The notes: a model not told the origin generated them from the sequence alone. A DNA stretch of 40,745 nucleotides from Patescibacteria group bacterium (GCA_018816805.1 JAHIVE010000016.1:1-40745); one strand, 5' to 3'. Positions 8,057 to 18,717 are shown, counted from the first letter of the stretch. Translations and numbers: made by a program.

Positions 8057-8090
8057 GAAAAACAGAGAGTTGATTAATCTCTCTGTTTTT
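8057..8090. terminator. Bidirectional terminator between LysE gene and groEL
   Basis: AACAGAGAG (8061-8069) pairs with CTCTCTGTT (8079-8087) around a 9-base loop, and A/T runs flank both sides. It provides a T-tract for the plus-strand LysE message and for the minus-strand groESL operon. Confidence 0.8.
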
Positions 8091-8120
8091 ATAGTGAAAT
8101 AATGGAAGATTGTTTTTTTC

Positions 8121-9764
<1,644 letters not shown>

Positions 9765-9784
9765 CTAAAGGTTAAAGGGATAAA

Positions 9785-10060
9785 TTATTCTAAAATTCCA
9801 AAAATATCATCTTCTTCCAAAAGAAGAAGCTCTAGGCCGTCCACATCAACTTCAGTCGGCCCATATTTCTTAAACAAAACAGTCTGTCCAACCTGAACTT
9901 GTGGCATTTTGTCCTCTTTGCCGGGCCCAACAGCAACAACTTCGCCTTTTTGAGGTTTTTCCTTGGCGCTGTCCGCCAAAACAATCCCGGATGGCGTCTG
10001 CGACTCGCCCTCAAGACGCTTCACAACAACGTATCCGGCCAGTGGTATTAATCTTGTCAT
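9785..10060 (-). CDS. groES: Co-chaperonin GroES (10 kDa)
   Basis: GroES caps the GroEL chamber. The product has the N-terminal LIPLAGYVVVKRLEGE, the mobile loop with QTPSGIVLADSAKEKPQKG, and the C-terminal GLELLLLEEDDIFGILE, all typical of the family. I chose the ATG at 10060 (MTRLIPLAGY, 91 aa). The in-frame ATG at 10090 lies inside the CIRCE operator and would add 10 residues absent from GroES proteins. With the upstream promoter the leader is about 40 nt and contains the operator. Upstream and on the same strand is a small lipoprotein gene with its own context. Confidence 0.96.
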   Translation of the reverse strand: MTRLIPLAGYVVVKRLEGESQTPSGIVLADSAKEKPQKGEVVAVGPGKEDKMPQVQVGQTVLFKKYGPTEVDVDGLELLLLEEDDIFGILE

Positions 10061-10079
10061 AAACAATGTGGTTAAAAAA

Positions 10080-10106
10080 TTAGCACTCAAATAGATGCAG
10101 TGCTAA
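10080..10106 (-). promoter_or_regulatory. CIRCE operator (HrcA-binding) of groESL
   Basis: TTAGCACTC (10080-10088), a 9-base spacer, and CAGTGCTAA (10098-10106) match the CIRCE consensus with one mismatch in the right half. It overlaps the start of transcription of groES. This predicts heat-shock control by an HrcA repressor, which is encoded outside the window. Confidence 0.9.
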
Positions 10107-10133
10107 TTTTATGGACGAAACCGTGAAAGTCAA
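10106..10133 (-). promoter_or_regulatory. groESL promoter
   Basis: On the minus strand TTGACT (10128-10133) and TAAAAT (10106-10111) are separated by 16 bases, directly abutting the CIRCE element. This is a vegetative-type promoter repressed from the adjoining operator. Confidence 0.75.
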
Positions 10134-10152
10134 TGGGATTTTAAAATCCGCC

Positions 10153-10308
10153 CTAGCCCCCCTTCTCCTCAGTCATAGAGTAATCCACTGAAAAATCCTC
10201 CACCACCTTCTCCCCACCAACTTCAACCTCCCCCACTGAAAAACTAAACCCACAACCGTGGAGCACAAAAAGTGAGAAAAAGAACATAACTGTAAGAAAT
10301 TTTTTCAT
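10153..10308 (-). CDS. Small putative lipoprotein (51 aa)
   Basis: Reading the minus strand from the ATG at 10308 gives 51 codons and a TAG at 10153. The product has a lysine start (MKKFLT), a hydrophobic stretch, and a lipobox LHGC with the cysteine at residue 19. A short Val/Gly/Glu-rich mature part of about 33 residues follows. This is a textbook lipoprotein signal for signal peptidase II. I recognise no family. It lies between rny (upstream, with a strong inverted repeat between them) and the groESL promoter. It is too short for most gene finders. Confidence 0.6.
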   Translation of the reverse strand: MKKFLTVMFFFSLFVLHGCGFSFSVGEVEVGGEKVVEDFSVDYSMTEEKGG

Positions 10309-10342
10309 AACACCCAAAACTTATCACAAAGCTCACGCCACA

Positions 10343-10439
10343 AAAACTTATATTTATTTTCAAACGTATACCAGAATAAAAATTGGAAGTTCACGAACTT
10401 CTAATTTTTAATTCCAGAGAGAAAATAAATATAAGTTTT
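10343..10439. repeat. Compound inverted repeat: long hairpin downstream of rny
   Basis: The outer arms are a perfect 19-bp inverted repeat: 10343-10361 pairs with 10421-10439, which starts 2 bases after the rny stop in reading direction. Nested inside is a second inverted repeat of 15 bp with one mismatch (10378-10394 region with 10395-10409; core GAAGTTC/GAACTTC). T-runs occur at the inner stem on both strands, so it can serve as the rny terminator. It is larger and more symmetrical than an ordinary terminator, and a small non-autonomous element is possible. Confidence 0.75.
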
Positions 10440-10441
10440 CG

Positions 10442-11968
10442 CTATTCAGCGAGTGCCTCAACCCTAAGCTCCCTCACAACATCCACCTTAATTTTTCCGG
10501 TGTACTGTAAATCAGACTCAATCTTTCGAGCAATCTGATTGGCAAGCTTAATTGCTTTCAAGTCATCAACAACTTTTGGCACAACAAATGCCCTAAGCTG
10601 CCTACCTGCCTGAACTGCAAACGCTCTCTCAACACCTTCAAAACTGGTTGCTATTCTCTCAATTTCAGAAAGCCTCTTCACGTAATTTTCCAAATTCTCG
10701 CGGTCCGCACCCGGACGAGAAACAGAGATCAAGTTGGCAACCTGAACAATTTTAGCCTCCAAAGACTTGGCTTCTACGTCGCCCTCATTCGCTTCCACAC
10801 AGTGCACAAGCTCATCCGACATCCCGAACTTCTTCAAAATATCACGACCAATAATGGCATGTTTTCCCTGAACCTCATGATCCACCGCTTTCCCAATATC
10901 ATGTAAAAGTCCGGCTTTTTTACAAATATCAACATTCGCTCCAACCATTCCAGCCAACTCCGCAGCTAAAAACGCAACCTCCATAGAATGCTTCAAAACA
11001 TTCTGCCCATACGCAATTCTAAACTTCAGTCGGCCCAAAATCTTAACCAAATTCGGCGGCAAACCCGCAACTCCAACCTCAAACGCTGCCTTCTCACCAA
11101 GCTCCTTAATTAGTACATTCACCTCCTCGCGAACCTGCGCCACCGTTTCCTCAATTCTTGCAGGATGAATGCGTCCATCTTCCACAAGTCGCTCAAGTGT
11201 AACCTTGGCAACGTAACGACGAATAGGGTCAAACCCGCTAATAACAATTGAACCCGGCGTATCATCCACAATCACATCCACGCCTGTTACGGTTTCAAAT
11301 GCATTAATATTCCGCCCTTCGCGGCCAATAATTCGCCCCTTCAAATCATCCGAAGGCAAATCCACAATTGTAGTTGTGGACTCAACAGCCGTCTCGGAAG
11401 CATAACGCTGAATTGCATCTACTAAAATTTGCTTCGCTTTAACATCCGCTTCACTTTTCACCTCATCCTCAAGCTTTTTTGCATATGCAATCAGCTCATC
11501 CTTGGACTCCTCTTCAACTTTATCCAAAAGCAATTTTTTGGCCTGCTCCTTATCTAAAGATGCAATTTCTTGAAGCTTTTCTTCCTGCTGCTTGATAACC
11601 TTTTCAGTTTCCTCTCTCTTCCCCTTTAAGGACTCCATTTGCTTCTCAAGCTCCTCTTTTATCTTCTCAGCCTTCTCAGATTTAGAATCGAGTACCTCCT
11701 CTTTCTTCACAAGACGCTGTTCCATCTCTTGAAGTTTTCTTCTCTTTTCCCGTTCAAGTTTCTTTGCTTCTTCCTCTGCCTTCATAGCCTCATCCCGAGC
11801 CGAAACAACAATTTTGTCTGCCTCCTCTTTTGCACGCTTTACCTCTTTTTCCAACTTTTCCCGATTCTGCCTTTCTGTTTCCTTTATCTGTGCCGACTTA
11901 AAAAAATAACCAGATAAAGAACCAACAATGGCACCAAAAACCAGGAATACCAATGTAATGAGATTCAT
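10442..11968 (-). CDS. rny: Ribonuclease Y
   Basis: RNase Y is the membrane-anchored endoribonuclease that starts mRNA decay in bacteria without RNase E. Residues about 1-25 form the N-terminal membrane anchor (ITLVFLVFGAIVGSLSGYFF). About 30-200 is a long Lys/Glu-rich coiled coil. The KH RNA-binding domain contains GRIIGREGRNINAFE, and the metal-binding HD domain contains HDIGKAVDHE. The C-terminal domain follows. At 508 aa it is the standard length. It is transcribed divergently from the large membrane-protein gene at 12217, and a compound hairpin follows its stop. Together with the NrnA-like gene at 20219 it covers early and terminal steps of RNA turnover. Confidence 0.96.
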   Translation of the reverse strand: MNLITLVFLVFGAIVGSLSGYFFKSAQIKETERQNREKLEKEVKRAKEEADKIVVSARDEAMKAEEEAKKLEREKRRKLQEMEQRLVKKEEVLDSKSEKAEKIKEELEKQMESLKGKREETEKVIKQQEEKLQEIASLDKEQAKKLLLDKVEEESKDELIAYAKKLEDEVKSEADVKAKQILVDAIQRYASETAVESTTTIVDLPSDDLKGRIIGREGRNINAFETVTGVDVIVDDTPGSIVISGFDPIRRYVAKVTLERLVEDGRIHPARIEETVAQVREEVNVLIKELGEKAAFEVGVAGLPPNLVKILGRLKFRIAYGQNVLKHSMEVAFLAAELAGMVGANVDICKKAGLLHDIGKAVDHEVQGKHAIIGRDILKKFGMSDELVHCVEANEGDVEAKSLEAKIVQVANLISVSRPGADRENLENYVKRLSEIERIATSFEGVERAFAVQAGRQLRAFVVPKVVDDLKAIKLANQIARKIESDLQYTGKIKVDVVRELRVEALAE

Positions 11969-12216
11969 AGTAATAAGGGTTACTACCCTTCAAACACAAC
12001 AAAAACACCCGTCTACAGTCTGTTTTTTAACAGATCAGCCGGCTGTCTAATAAAGTAACTAACATGAACAATAATTCGAGTTTCAATAAACATTTACACT
12101 TTATTAGTCTTCTTGTTTTGTCTGAAGAAAAAAATTAAAAGAACTGAATAAAATCTATCAATAAGCGGTCTGCTTGGCAAGACAAGAAATTGCCGCTAAG
12201 ATTGCCCAGCGCACAT
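11969..12216. other. Divergent intergenic region with several inverted repeats
   Basis: This gene-free 248-bp region separates rny (minus) from the large membrane-protein gene (plus). It holds a 10-bp perfect inverted repeat CTAATAAAGT (12047-12056) and ACTTTATTAG (12098-12107), and a 10-bp palindrome CAGCCGGCTG (12036-12045). A TCTGTT/AACAGA hairpin lies near 12019-12034. AAGGGT/ACCCTT arms with a 4-base loop lie just before the rny ATG. I see no convincing promoter pair for either gene. Confidence 0.4.
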
Positions 12217-14829
12217 ATGATCAGAATAATTAAATACATTCTCGGATTTACCTGGCTTGGCGTTGTTGCTTACTTCTATTACACAAATCACAACTACTAC
12301 CATTTTGACTTGCCCGGACTGGTAAAATGGTGGCCACTTTGGGTTTTGCCTCTTATTGGATATGGAGGTGCTTTGTTATGGCACTGGACCGCGGGAAAAC
12401 AAAATTTCCAATTTAAACTTTCCTTTTTACGAATTATTGGCGTCGCTTTCTTATCAATGCTCTTTGTTGGGTCAATGACAATGTTCATATCCAATCCTTT
12501 AATGTACAAGGGGCCTGAAGCAGTAATTACATACCAAGGAGAAGCAATTTTTAACCCATCCCAAGAGCAGATAAATGAATCAGCTTACCACTTTGAATAC
12601 GGGACAACCTTAAAAGATACTTTTAATCTTTATAAAACTATACCCTCTGAAATCCAACAAAACCTCTACAGCTCTACTTTTTTTGGTGTACTTTTTGGAC
12701 TTTCTTGGACTTTCATAAAGGTTTACGGCAGTGCATTATTATTGCTCTTTTTTGCTTGGCTAACGGGTAGCACTGCACACGAATTTCTAAGAAGAAAAAA
12801 AGAGAAAGACACGGAAAGGCCATTCGAAAAAGGAATCCTTGAAACAATTTTAGGTCTTGGATTTATTTCAACACTTCTGTTTTTATTGGCAGCAATAGGG
12901 CAATTCAACCTACCTGTAATTCTTGGAGCTATTGTAATTATCACCGCCGCCTTGTACCGGCAAGTACTTAAAAATCTCAAAGCCCTCTTTTCCTGGCACG
13001 AAAAATTTGAAATCAATATCACAAGCATTGCAATACCCATTTTCCTTTTCTTGGGTCTGATCATGTGTATTCATATGTTTGACAATCTTAGTCCCCTCCC
13101 AAGAGGTTGGGACGGCTTAAACCGTTACATTGTCATTGCCAAAGATCTAGCAAATGGAGGTGATCTACTTAAAAGAGGAAGTGTATATGGATGGGAACTT
13201 ATTTTAGGGTTTTTCTATCTCATAGATATCAAAATGACACTGGCTTGGACCTCAATACCCGGGGTTCTCACTTTTCTTGTAATGTGGCCAATTGCTCGAA
13301 GATACAGCTCAAACTTGGGAACCGCACTTGCTCTGACAACAATTGCTGTCATGCCAATGATGTCATTCCATATTTCAGACGAGAATAAAGTTGACGTTGC
13401 TCATTGGTTAATTGGAACCGCTTCAATCCTTGCATTAATTAAAGCAATCAGTTTTGAAAACGGACTGAAAATTAAAGACCATTCTTACCTTTGGATAGCT
13501 GGTCTTCTGGCAGGCTATGCATTTACAGTAAAATTTACAGCCGCAATTTTAATTGTAACTCTCCTCTCTGCTTTTTCTTTTGTCGAAGGCGGAATAATAG
13601 GATTAATTGCAGCAGGCCTTGTTTCAATTGGAGTCCTGGCAACTTCAGGCGGAATTGGATTTGGCACTGAATTCACTACACCCGCAGAAATCAATCCAAT
13701 TATTACCGCAGTTTGTTCGCTTGCTGGCTTAATTATTTTGGGATTTGGAGTGTTTACAAAAAAAGTAAAAAAGAACGCGCTAAGAACCCTGGTAATATTA
13801 ATTTTGTGCATATTTATCCCAATAGCACCTTGGTTTGTAAAGAATGCGGTAGAAACTAGACTATCTTCGGCTTCACTTCTAATAACTGGAACAAACGACA
13901 TACCTGAAATTAACTTCAACAATGACACCGCTCTTTGTAAATCCACAGCTTTTTATGAAGAGTACGACAGATACATTGGCTACAATTCAAATGTAATTTT
14001 CCGAGTATTAGAGCTTCCGTGGCATCTCACCATGAATGACACAGGCGCAATAGGCGCATATGTGGATATGGGCTTTACTTTCTTAGGTTTCATCCTGCTT
14101 GGATTCCTACTCTATAAACCTTCAAAACAAACAAATTATATTTTACTATTTGGTGGTTTATATTTCTTCTTCTGGCTAATAAAAGCTAATGGAGTTTCAT
14201 GGTATGGATTCCCGTTTTTCAGTTTCATGGCGGTCTTCTTAGCGGTTACATACACCAACATGAGCAAAGATTGGATTGGAAGAATTGGATTGATTTTCTT
14301 TTTGGGCATTTGGTTTTTAAGCGGATTTGATGCCAGACTAAATAACTACGCAAAACCGGGCCTATTACTCACAAATTCTGGCACCGTAAAATATGATGAC
14401 GTTCGTGAAAGCGTCTTCCCATATTCAAACGAATTAAATGCTTTCCTATCAATAAATGACGGCCTTATTTACAAAATTGGGACTCCAATGGGCTATTTCA
14501 TACCTGATTACGTTAAACGCACCTTTGACGACCAACTTCTTGATACTTTTAACTGCAACGCAATCAACTCTGTAGACAATGAAGAGATTCGTCACAAACT
14601 GCGTGATCTTGGATTCAAATTCATCCTTTATGATGCATATACCTACACGGTGGGAATTGACCCAGAAGGCACCTTAAAAGCAAAAATTGATCTTTTTGAA
14701 AAGTTTGCAAAAGAACAACTAATAGTAGTCATTTTTGACGACAAACGCGGCCATCACCTCTTCTACATTCCAACCGACGCAGAACTAAATAATGAGGTCA
14801 TCGCAGACCTGAACATTCCGGAAATGTAG
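12217..14829 (+). CDS. Large multi-pass membrane protein, possibly GT-C-type glycosyltransferase
   Basis: The product of about 870 aa has roughly 15 hydrophobic segments spread over residues 1-700 and a soluble C-terminal region of about 130 residues. A loop after a membrane helix holds SPLPRGWDGLNRYI followed by another helix. This layout recalls PMT/ArnT-like GT-C enzymes that transfer sugars from lipid-linked donors, but no diagnostic motif proves it. I chose the ATG at 12217 (MIRIIKYILGFTW), which begins directly with a membrane helix. A TTG at 12190 would add nine residues. Downstream, 90 bp later on the same strand, is a secreted lamin-tail protein, so a role in cell-surface modification is a reasonable inference. 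Confidence 0.7.
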   Translation: MIRIIKYILGFTWLGVVAYFYYTNHNYYHFDLPGLVKWWPLWVLPLIGYGGALLWHWTAGKQNFQFKLSFLRIIGVAFLSMLFVGSMTMFISNPLMYKGPEAVITYQGEAIFNPSQEQINESAYHFEYGTTLKDTFNLYKTIPSEIQQNLYSSTFFGVLFGLSWTFIKVYGSALLLLFFAWLTGSTAHEFLRRKKEKDTERPFEKGILETILGLGFISTLLFLLAAIGQFNLPVILGAIVIITAALYRQVLKNLKALFSWHEKFEINITSIAIPIFLFLGLIMCIHMFDNLSPLPRGWDGLNRYIVIAKDLANGGDLLKRGSVYGWELILGFFYLIDIKMTLAWTSIPGVLTFLVMWPIARRYSSNLGTALALTTIAVMPMMSFHISDENKVDVAHWLIGTASILALIKAISFENGLKIKDHSYLWIAGLLAGYAFTVKFTAAILIVTLLSAFSFVEGGIIGLIAAGLVSIGVLATSGGIGFGTEFTTPAEINPIITAVCSLAGLIILGFGVFTKKVKKNALRTLVILILCIFIPIAPWFVKNAVETRLSSASLLITGTNDIPEINFNNDTALCKSTAFYEEYDRYIGYNSNVIFRVLELPWHLTMNDTGAIGAYVDMGFTFLGFILLGFLLYKPSKQTNYILLFGGLYFFFWLIKANGVSWYGFPFFSFMAVFLAVTYTNMSKDWIGRIGLIFFLGIWFLSGFDARLNNYAKPGLLLTNSGTVKYDDVRESVFPYSNELNAFLSINDGLIYKIGTPMGYFIPDYVKRTFDDQLLDTFNCNAINSVDNEEIRHKLRDLGFKFILYDAYTYTVGIDPEGTLKAKIDLFEKFAKEQLIVVIFDDKRGHHLFYIPTDAELNNEVIADLNIPEM

Positions 14830-14919
14830 GATTTCAGTTTTTTTTCAGAATTATTTCAGAAAAAATTCAGGATTTTTTAAAGACGAACATGCAAAGATAG
14901 GTTTCCCTAACCCAATCAC

Positions 14920-16578
14920 ATGAAACGTCTACTTTTCATTTTTCTTATTTTCTCTCTTGTTTCTCCGGCACTCGCCGCCATTCCGGATGAATGCCTTCCC
15001 TATTTAGAAAGCAATGAACCTCAGGAGATTTCAGAGTCCCTCAAACTCGACAGCCTTTATCCAAATCCGCAAGACGGAGAGGAAGAATGGATAAAAATAA
15101 AAAACACCGGCCCGGACACCCTGGATCTTTCCAACTACACAATTGAAGATGAAACCCAAAAACCCTGGACTATGTCCGGCCAAATTCAAAGCTCGGAAAC
15201 GTCGCAAATTGAAGGTTTCCCATTTCAACTCAACAACGGAAGTGAAACCGTCACTCTCAAAACAATAGAGGGAACCTTTTTGGACTCAATCAGCTATTCC
15301 TCAAGCATAGCCGGACAAATAATAACGCATGAAAGCCCCACTGAAACTGAAGAAACACCTCAAACAACCCTCACAACACCAGAACTCTACCCCACTTTCT
15401 CGGAAGCACTCCCCAACCCTGAAGGCTCAGATAGCACGGATGAATGGATTGAACTTTTCAATCCCTATGACTCAATTTTGATCCTCGACGGCCTCAAATT
15501 GGACGACGCTGAAGGTGGCAGTACAGCTCACCCCCTAAACGGCACTCTGGAACCTGAAAGTTTCCTCCTCCTTTGGGTAGAGGACAGTAAACTCACATTA
15601 AACAACACCACGGACTCAATAAGACTCTTAGGCGCCCAGAATGAAGTACTTTGGGAAATCCCTTACGAGAACCCCAAAGAAGGCGAAAGTTTAGCAAATT
15701 TTGGCGACTACATTGACTGGACCACCTCCCCAACCCCAGGAGATGAAAATATTGTCACAATCGCCGAAGAAGAATCCACTGAGTCAGAAAACTCAAACGG
15801 CAACCTGTCAGAAAACATAGAAATCTCTGAAGTCTTCCCCAACCCGGAAGGCCCGGATCAAGACGGCGAATGGATTGAACTTACAAACGGCAGCGACGTC
15901 CCCGTAAACCTAGGCAACTGGATAATTGATGACGGTGAAGGCGGCTCCGCCCCATACATAATTCCAGATGACACAGTAATCGGTCCCGGTGAAACCCTGG
16001 TAATTGAAAGAAGTGAAAGCAGCATTGCACTCAACAACAGCAACGAAAGCGTAGTTTTAAGTGACTATACCGGTGAAATAATGGACCAAATTTCATACGA
16101 ATCAACCGAAGAAGGTATGTCGTACTCTCTCATTGAAATTGAAGAAATGAATTCAGAACAAGCTGGCCTTTCAGAACTTGGCGCTCGCATTTTCTCAACT
16201 TGGGAATGGGTTTTGCCCACCCCCGGTGAAAACAATCCAACCTGGAAACAGTTCAAAGGCACCGTTGTGGATTTTGACGGCCTTTATGTGACCCTTTATG
16301 ACGGTATTTCCAATTGGACTTTGCAAACCGCAGAAGAAAATACAGACGAACTATTTTTCCAGCCTGGCAACAAAGTTCTTGCTCGCGTTTCCATACAAAA
16401 TGACATTTACAGAATTCAATATTCGGAACTTTTAGAATCCTTTGTTTCCAAAACTTCGCATAAGATTCCTTACAATTGGATACTTATTGGCTGTTTTGCA
16501 AGCACTTATTTTGGCTACGAGATGTACAAAAAATACAAAAAAAACAGTGTCTTACCCTCCAACCCGTTGCCCTCCTAA
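14920..16578 (+). CDS. Secreted, membrane-anchored protein with three lamin-tail-like (LTD) domains
   Basis: A signal peptide (residues 1-20, cleavage after PALAA) is followed by three repeats of the LTD pattern: a PNP motif, an acidic turn, EWIEL-type strand, then LxxWxIxD. They start near residues 44, 163 and 302; the second and third share PNPEG. About residues 445-510 form a small all-beta region (FKGTVVDFDGLYVTLYDG) resembling an OB-fold. A single membrane segment (YNWILIGCFASTYFGYEMY) followed by Lys residues anchors the C-terminus. LTDs in bacteria occur in secreted, surface-attached proteins. Function is unknown, but adhesion or scaffolding outside the cell is the likely role. Confidence 0.8.
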   Translation: MKRLLFIFLIFSLVSPALAAIPDECLPYLESNEPQEISESLKLDSLYPNPQDGEEEWIKIKNTGPDTLDLSNYTIEDETQKPWTMSGQIQSSETSQIEGFPFQLNNGSETVTLKTIEGTFLDSISYSSSIAGQIITHESPTETEETPQTTLTTPELYPTFSEALPNPEGSDSTDEWIELFNPYDSILILDGLKLDDAEGGSTAHPLNGTLEPESFLLLWVEDSKLTLNNTTDSIRLLGAQNEVLWEIPYENPKEGESLANFGDYIDWTTSPTPGDENIVTIAEEESTESENSNGNLSENIEISEVFPNPEGPDQDGEWIELTNGSDVPVNLGNWIIDDGEGGSAPYIIPDDTVIGPGETLVIERSESSIALNNSNESVVLSDYTGEIMDQISYESTEEGMSYSLIEIEEMNSEQAGLSELGARIFSTWEWVLPTPGENNPTWKQFKGTVVDFDGLYVTLYDGISNWTLQTAEENTDELFFQPGNKVLARVSIQNDIYRIQYSELLESFVSKTSHKIPYNWILIGCFASTYFGYEMYKKYKKNSVLPSNPLPS

Positions 16579-16592
16579 AAAGAAACAAGAAT

Positions 16593-16617
16593 AAAAACAA
16601 AAACAAAAACAAAAAAA
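16593..16617 (+). repeat. AAAAAC short tandem repeat
   Basis: Four imperfect copies of AAAAAC lie between the LTD gene and the 669-aa gene. This is a slippage-prone simple repeat. It lies about 90 bases before the next ATG and could affect spacing of upstream signals. Confidence 0.6.
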
Positions 16618-16707
16618 TGTAAATTTCCGCTGGGGCAAGCCTCAAAAAAAACATTGATTTTCAAGTTGAAGTGACTACTATTAAACTCGCTTTAACCCCG
16701 TCTAAAA

Positions 16708-18717
16708 ATGAAAAATGAAAGAGGTGACAAATACTATGATGAAGCGGAAAGATTACAAGGTCATTTTGGCAACAAAGGAAAGCTATCAAGAATGGCAGCA
16801 GGTGGTGTAAGTGCTTGGAAAGAAGTAAACTGGGATGACGTTCCTGAAAAAGTAAACTGTGTCAAAGCCTTGGAGACTCTTGCAAAAGCCGGGTATAACG
16901 AAAAAAAACATATTGAAGACGTAAAAATAGCCGAGAACCCAGAAGAACTCCACAGAAAAGAAGAAAAAATGGGCGCAGCAATGGACAAATGGTACGAGAA
17001 ACTTTGGGAAAAACATGGACTAAACAAAACTATCCACCCAGACGAAGCCAGATGTATTGAAGCGGAAACTGCAATGGCACTTGATTGGATTGAAGGAGAA
17101 TCACTAGAGAAAAAAGCAAAATTAATTGCAGACTTTGAGAAAAATTTTAAAGCCACAATTGAACTCAGAAATGAGATTAGAAAACACCCTTCCGCATTCG
17201 CAAAAAGAGAATTTGCAAGAAGAAGAGGACCAAACGGAATGGGAGTTGACCAAAGAGAAGTGTGGAATGAAATTCTTGAAGAACTTGAAGGAATAACTGA
17301 ATCCTCCACATCCGTCCAAAGTGAATTTACAAAAAGGGCAAAAGATGAGGATCACAAAAAAGACACAAAAACACTAAAAGCGGAAATCCAAGATGAATAT
17401 GAAAAGAAAGCTGGGCAGTACAAAGATAAATTAATGGCCAACATACAATATTTTGGGGGTGACATGGTAACAGCAAAAAACGGCAGCAAAATTCCAAGAA
17501 CCGCCAACGAATTCCTTGAATGGTTGGAAAGCCTGGAGACTTTCAAAGAAGTAGATAAAGCATATAAGCTTTTGCCCGGAGAAATCGCAGAAAGAAAAGC
17601 AAAACACGACCAAGCAGATGAAATTCTTGAGAATGCAACCGCTTCAGACCAGAAAAAATACAAAGCAATGATCGCACTAATGCGCAATCACGAACTTGGT
17701 GAATTCCTCCCAACTTTGGAAAGCGCTGTGCAAAATGAATCGTCCCACGTTGCAGAATACCAGGCAAAAATTCTAACAGCACGAGGTCAGCACGGGATTG
17801 ATCTTTTTAATAGATGGGAAAGAACAAGACTTGTCGCAACCATGAAAACCAGGGATACAGACACTCAAGAAGCTCTTCTAAAAACGCTGGATGCAGATAT
17901 AAAAGATAGAGAAAGAGTTGTCTCACTTTATCTAAACCTTCCAGACCACGTCAGAGATGACGAAATGTTTATAGAAGAAACCGGTGAAGTTCGCGAGCAA
18001 ATGCTTGAAGAAGCAATGAATGACTTGGCGAATGAAAACAAATCGCCTCTTGATAACTTGGGAGCGTTTGATGACGTAAATCTGGAAGAATTCAACGAAG
18101 ATCTAATAGGCGAATGGGGTGATAAATTTGTTGAAGAAAAATTGGAAGAATTGGATGAGATGGGAATGATAAACGAAAAACGAGGCAACGTAATTAATGC
18201 AATTTTTGGAAGAGAAAAAAAAGCTGAAGCCAAAAACATGAATCAAGATGAATACGCCGAAGATGACCTTAAATACTGGATTCGCCTCAACAAAGGAATA
18301 GATACAATTGAGGAGGCCACAAATTCTCGTGACAAAGACAAAGTAAGATTCCTTCACGGCAACAGAATCGCAATGAAAAATGGCTACACTTTTCACTCGG
18401 GTGGCGAGGTCAAAAAATTAAGTAAAATTAGTGACCAACAAATAGATTCCGGCAGTGATAAAATTGATGAGTTACTTGATAATGCAGATTACGACACAGA
18501 TTTGAGAGTAATGGACCAAGATGGTGGGCTTATGGAAAAACCCCGCTTAAAACTCATACGAAAAGATGAACAACAAGCTCAAATGATTGCAAACAAGATT
18601 TTAAGATATGTGAGAAACGCAAAAGTGCAAAACTCACGTGAAGCTGAGGTAATTGTTTTGGACAAAGTCAGAAAACAACGCTTCCAGCACTTGGAAAGAG
18701 CTAGAAAAGCTGCTTAA
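16708..18717 (+). CDS. 669-aa charged helical protein of unknown function
   Basis: The product is soluble, with no signal peptide and no membrane segment. It is extremely rich in Glu, Lys, Asp and Ala and looks almost wholly helical, with probable coiled-coil stretches. Cysteine is nearly absent. The C-terminal 60 residues are basic (NKILRYVRNAKVQNSREAE onward, ending in ARKAA). I recognise no domain. Composition suggests a structural or scaffold protein, perhaps lineage-specific. It lies between the secreted LTD protein and trxB on the same strand. A short hairpin overlapping its stop codon may terminate the transcript. Confidence 0.75.
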   Translation: MKNERGDKYYDEAERLQGHFGNKGKLSRMAAGGVSAWKEVNWDDVPEKVNCVKALETLAKAGYNEKKHIEDVKIAENPEELHRKEEKMGAAMDKWYEKLWEKHGLNKTIHPDEARCIEAETAMALDWIEGESLEKKAKLIADFEKNFKATIELRNEIRKHPSAFAKREFARRRGPNGMGVDQREVWNEILEELEGITESSTSVQSEFTKRAKDEDHKKDTKTLKAEIQDEYEKKAGQYKDKLMANIQYFGGDMVTAKNGSKIPRTANEFLEWLESLETFKEVDKAYKLLPGEIAERKAKHDQADEILENATASDQKKYKAMIALMRNHELGEFLPTLESAVQNESSHVAEYQAKILTARGQHGIDLFNRWERTRLVATMKTRDTDTQEALLKTLDADIKDRERVVSLYLNLPDHVRDDEMFIEETGEVREQMLEEAMNDLANENKSPLDNLGAFDDVNLEEFNEDLIGEWGDKFVEEKLEELDEMGMINEKRGNVINAIFGREKKAEAKNMNQDEYAEDDLKYWIRLNKGIDTIEEATNSRDKDKVRFLHGNRIAMKNGYTFHSGGEVKKLSKISDQQIDSGSDKIDELLDNADYDTDLRVMDQDGGLMEKPRLKLIRKDEQQAQMIANKILRYVRNAKVQNSREAEVIVLDKVRKQRFQHLERARKAA

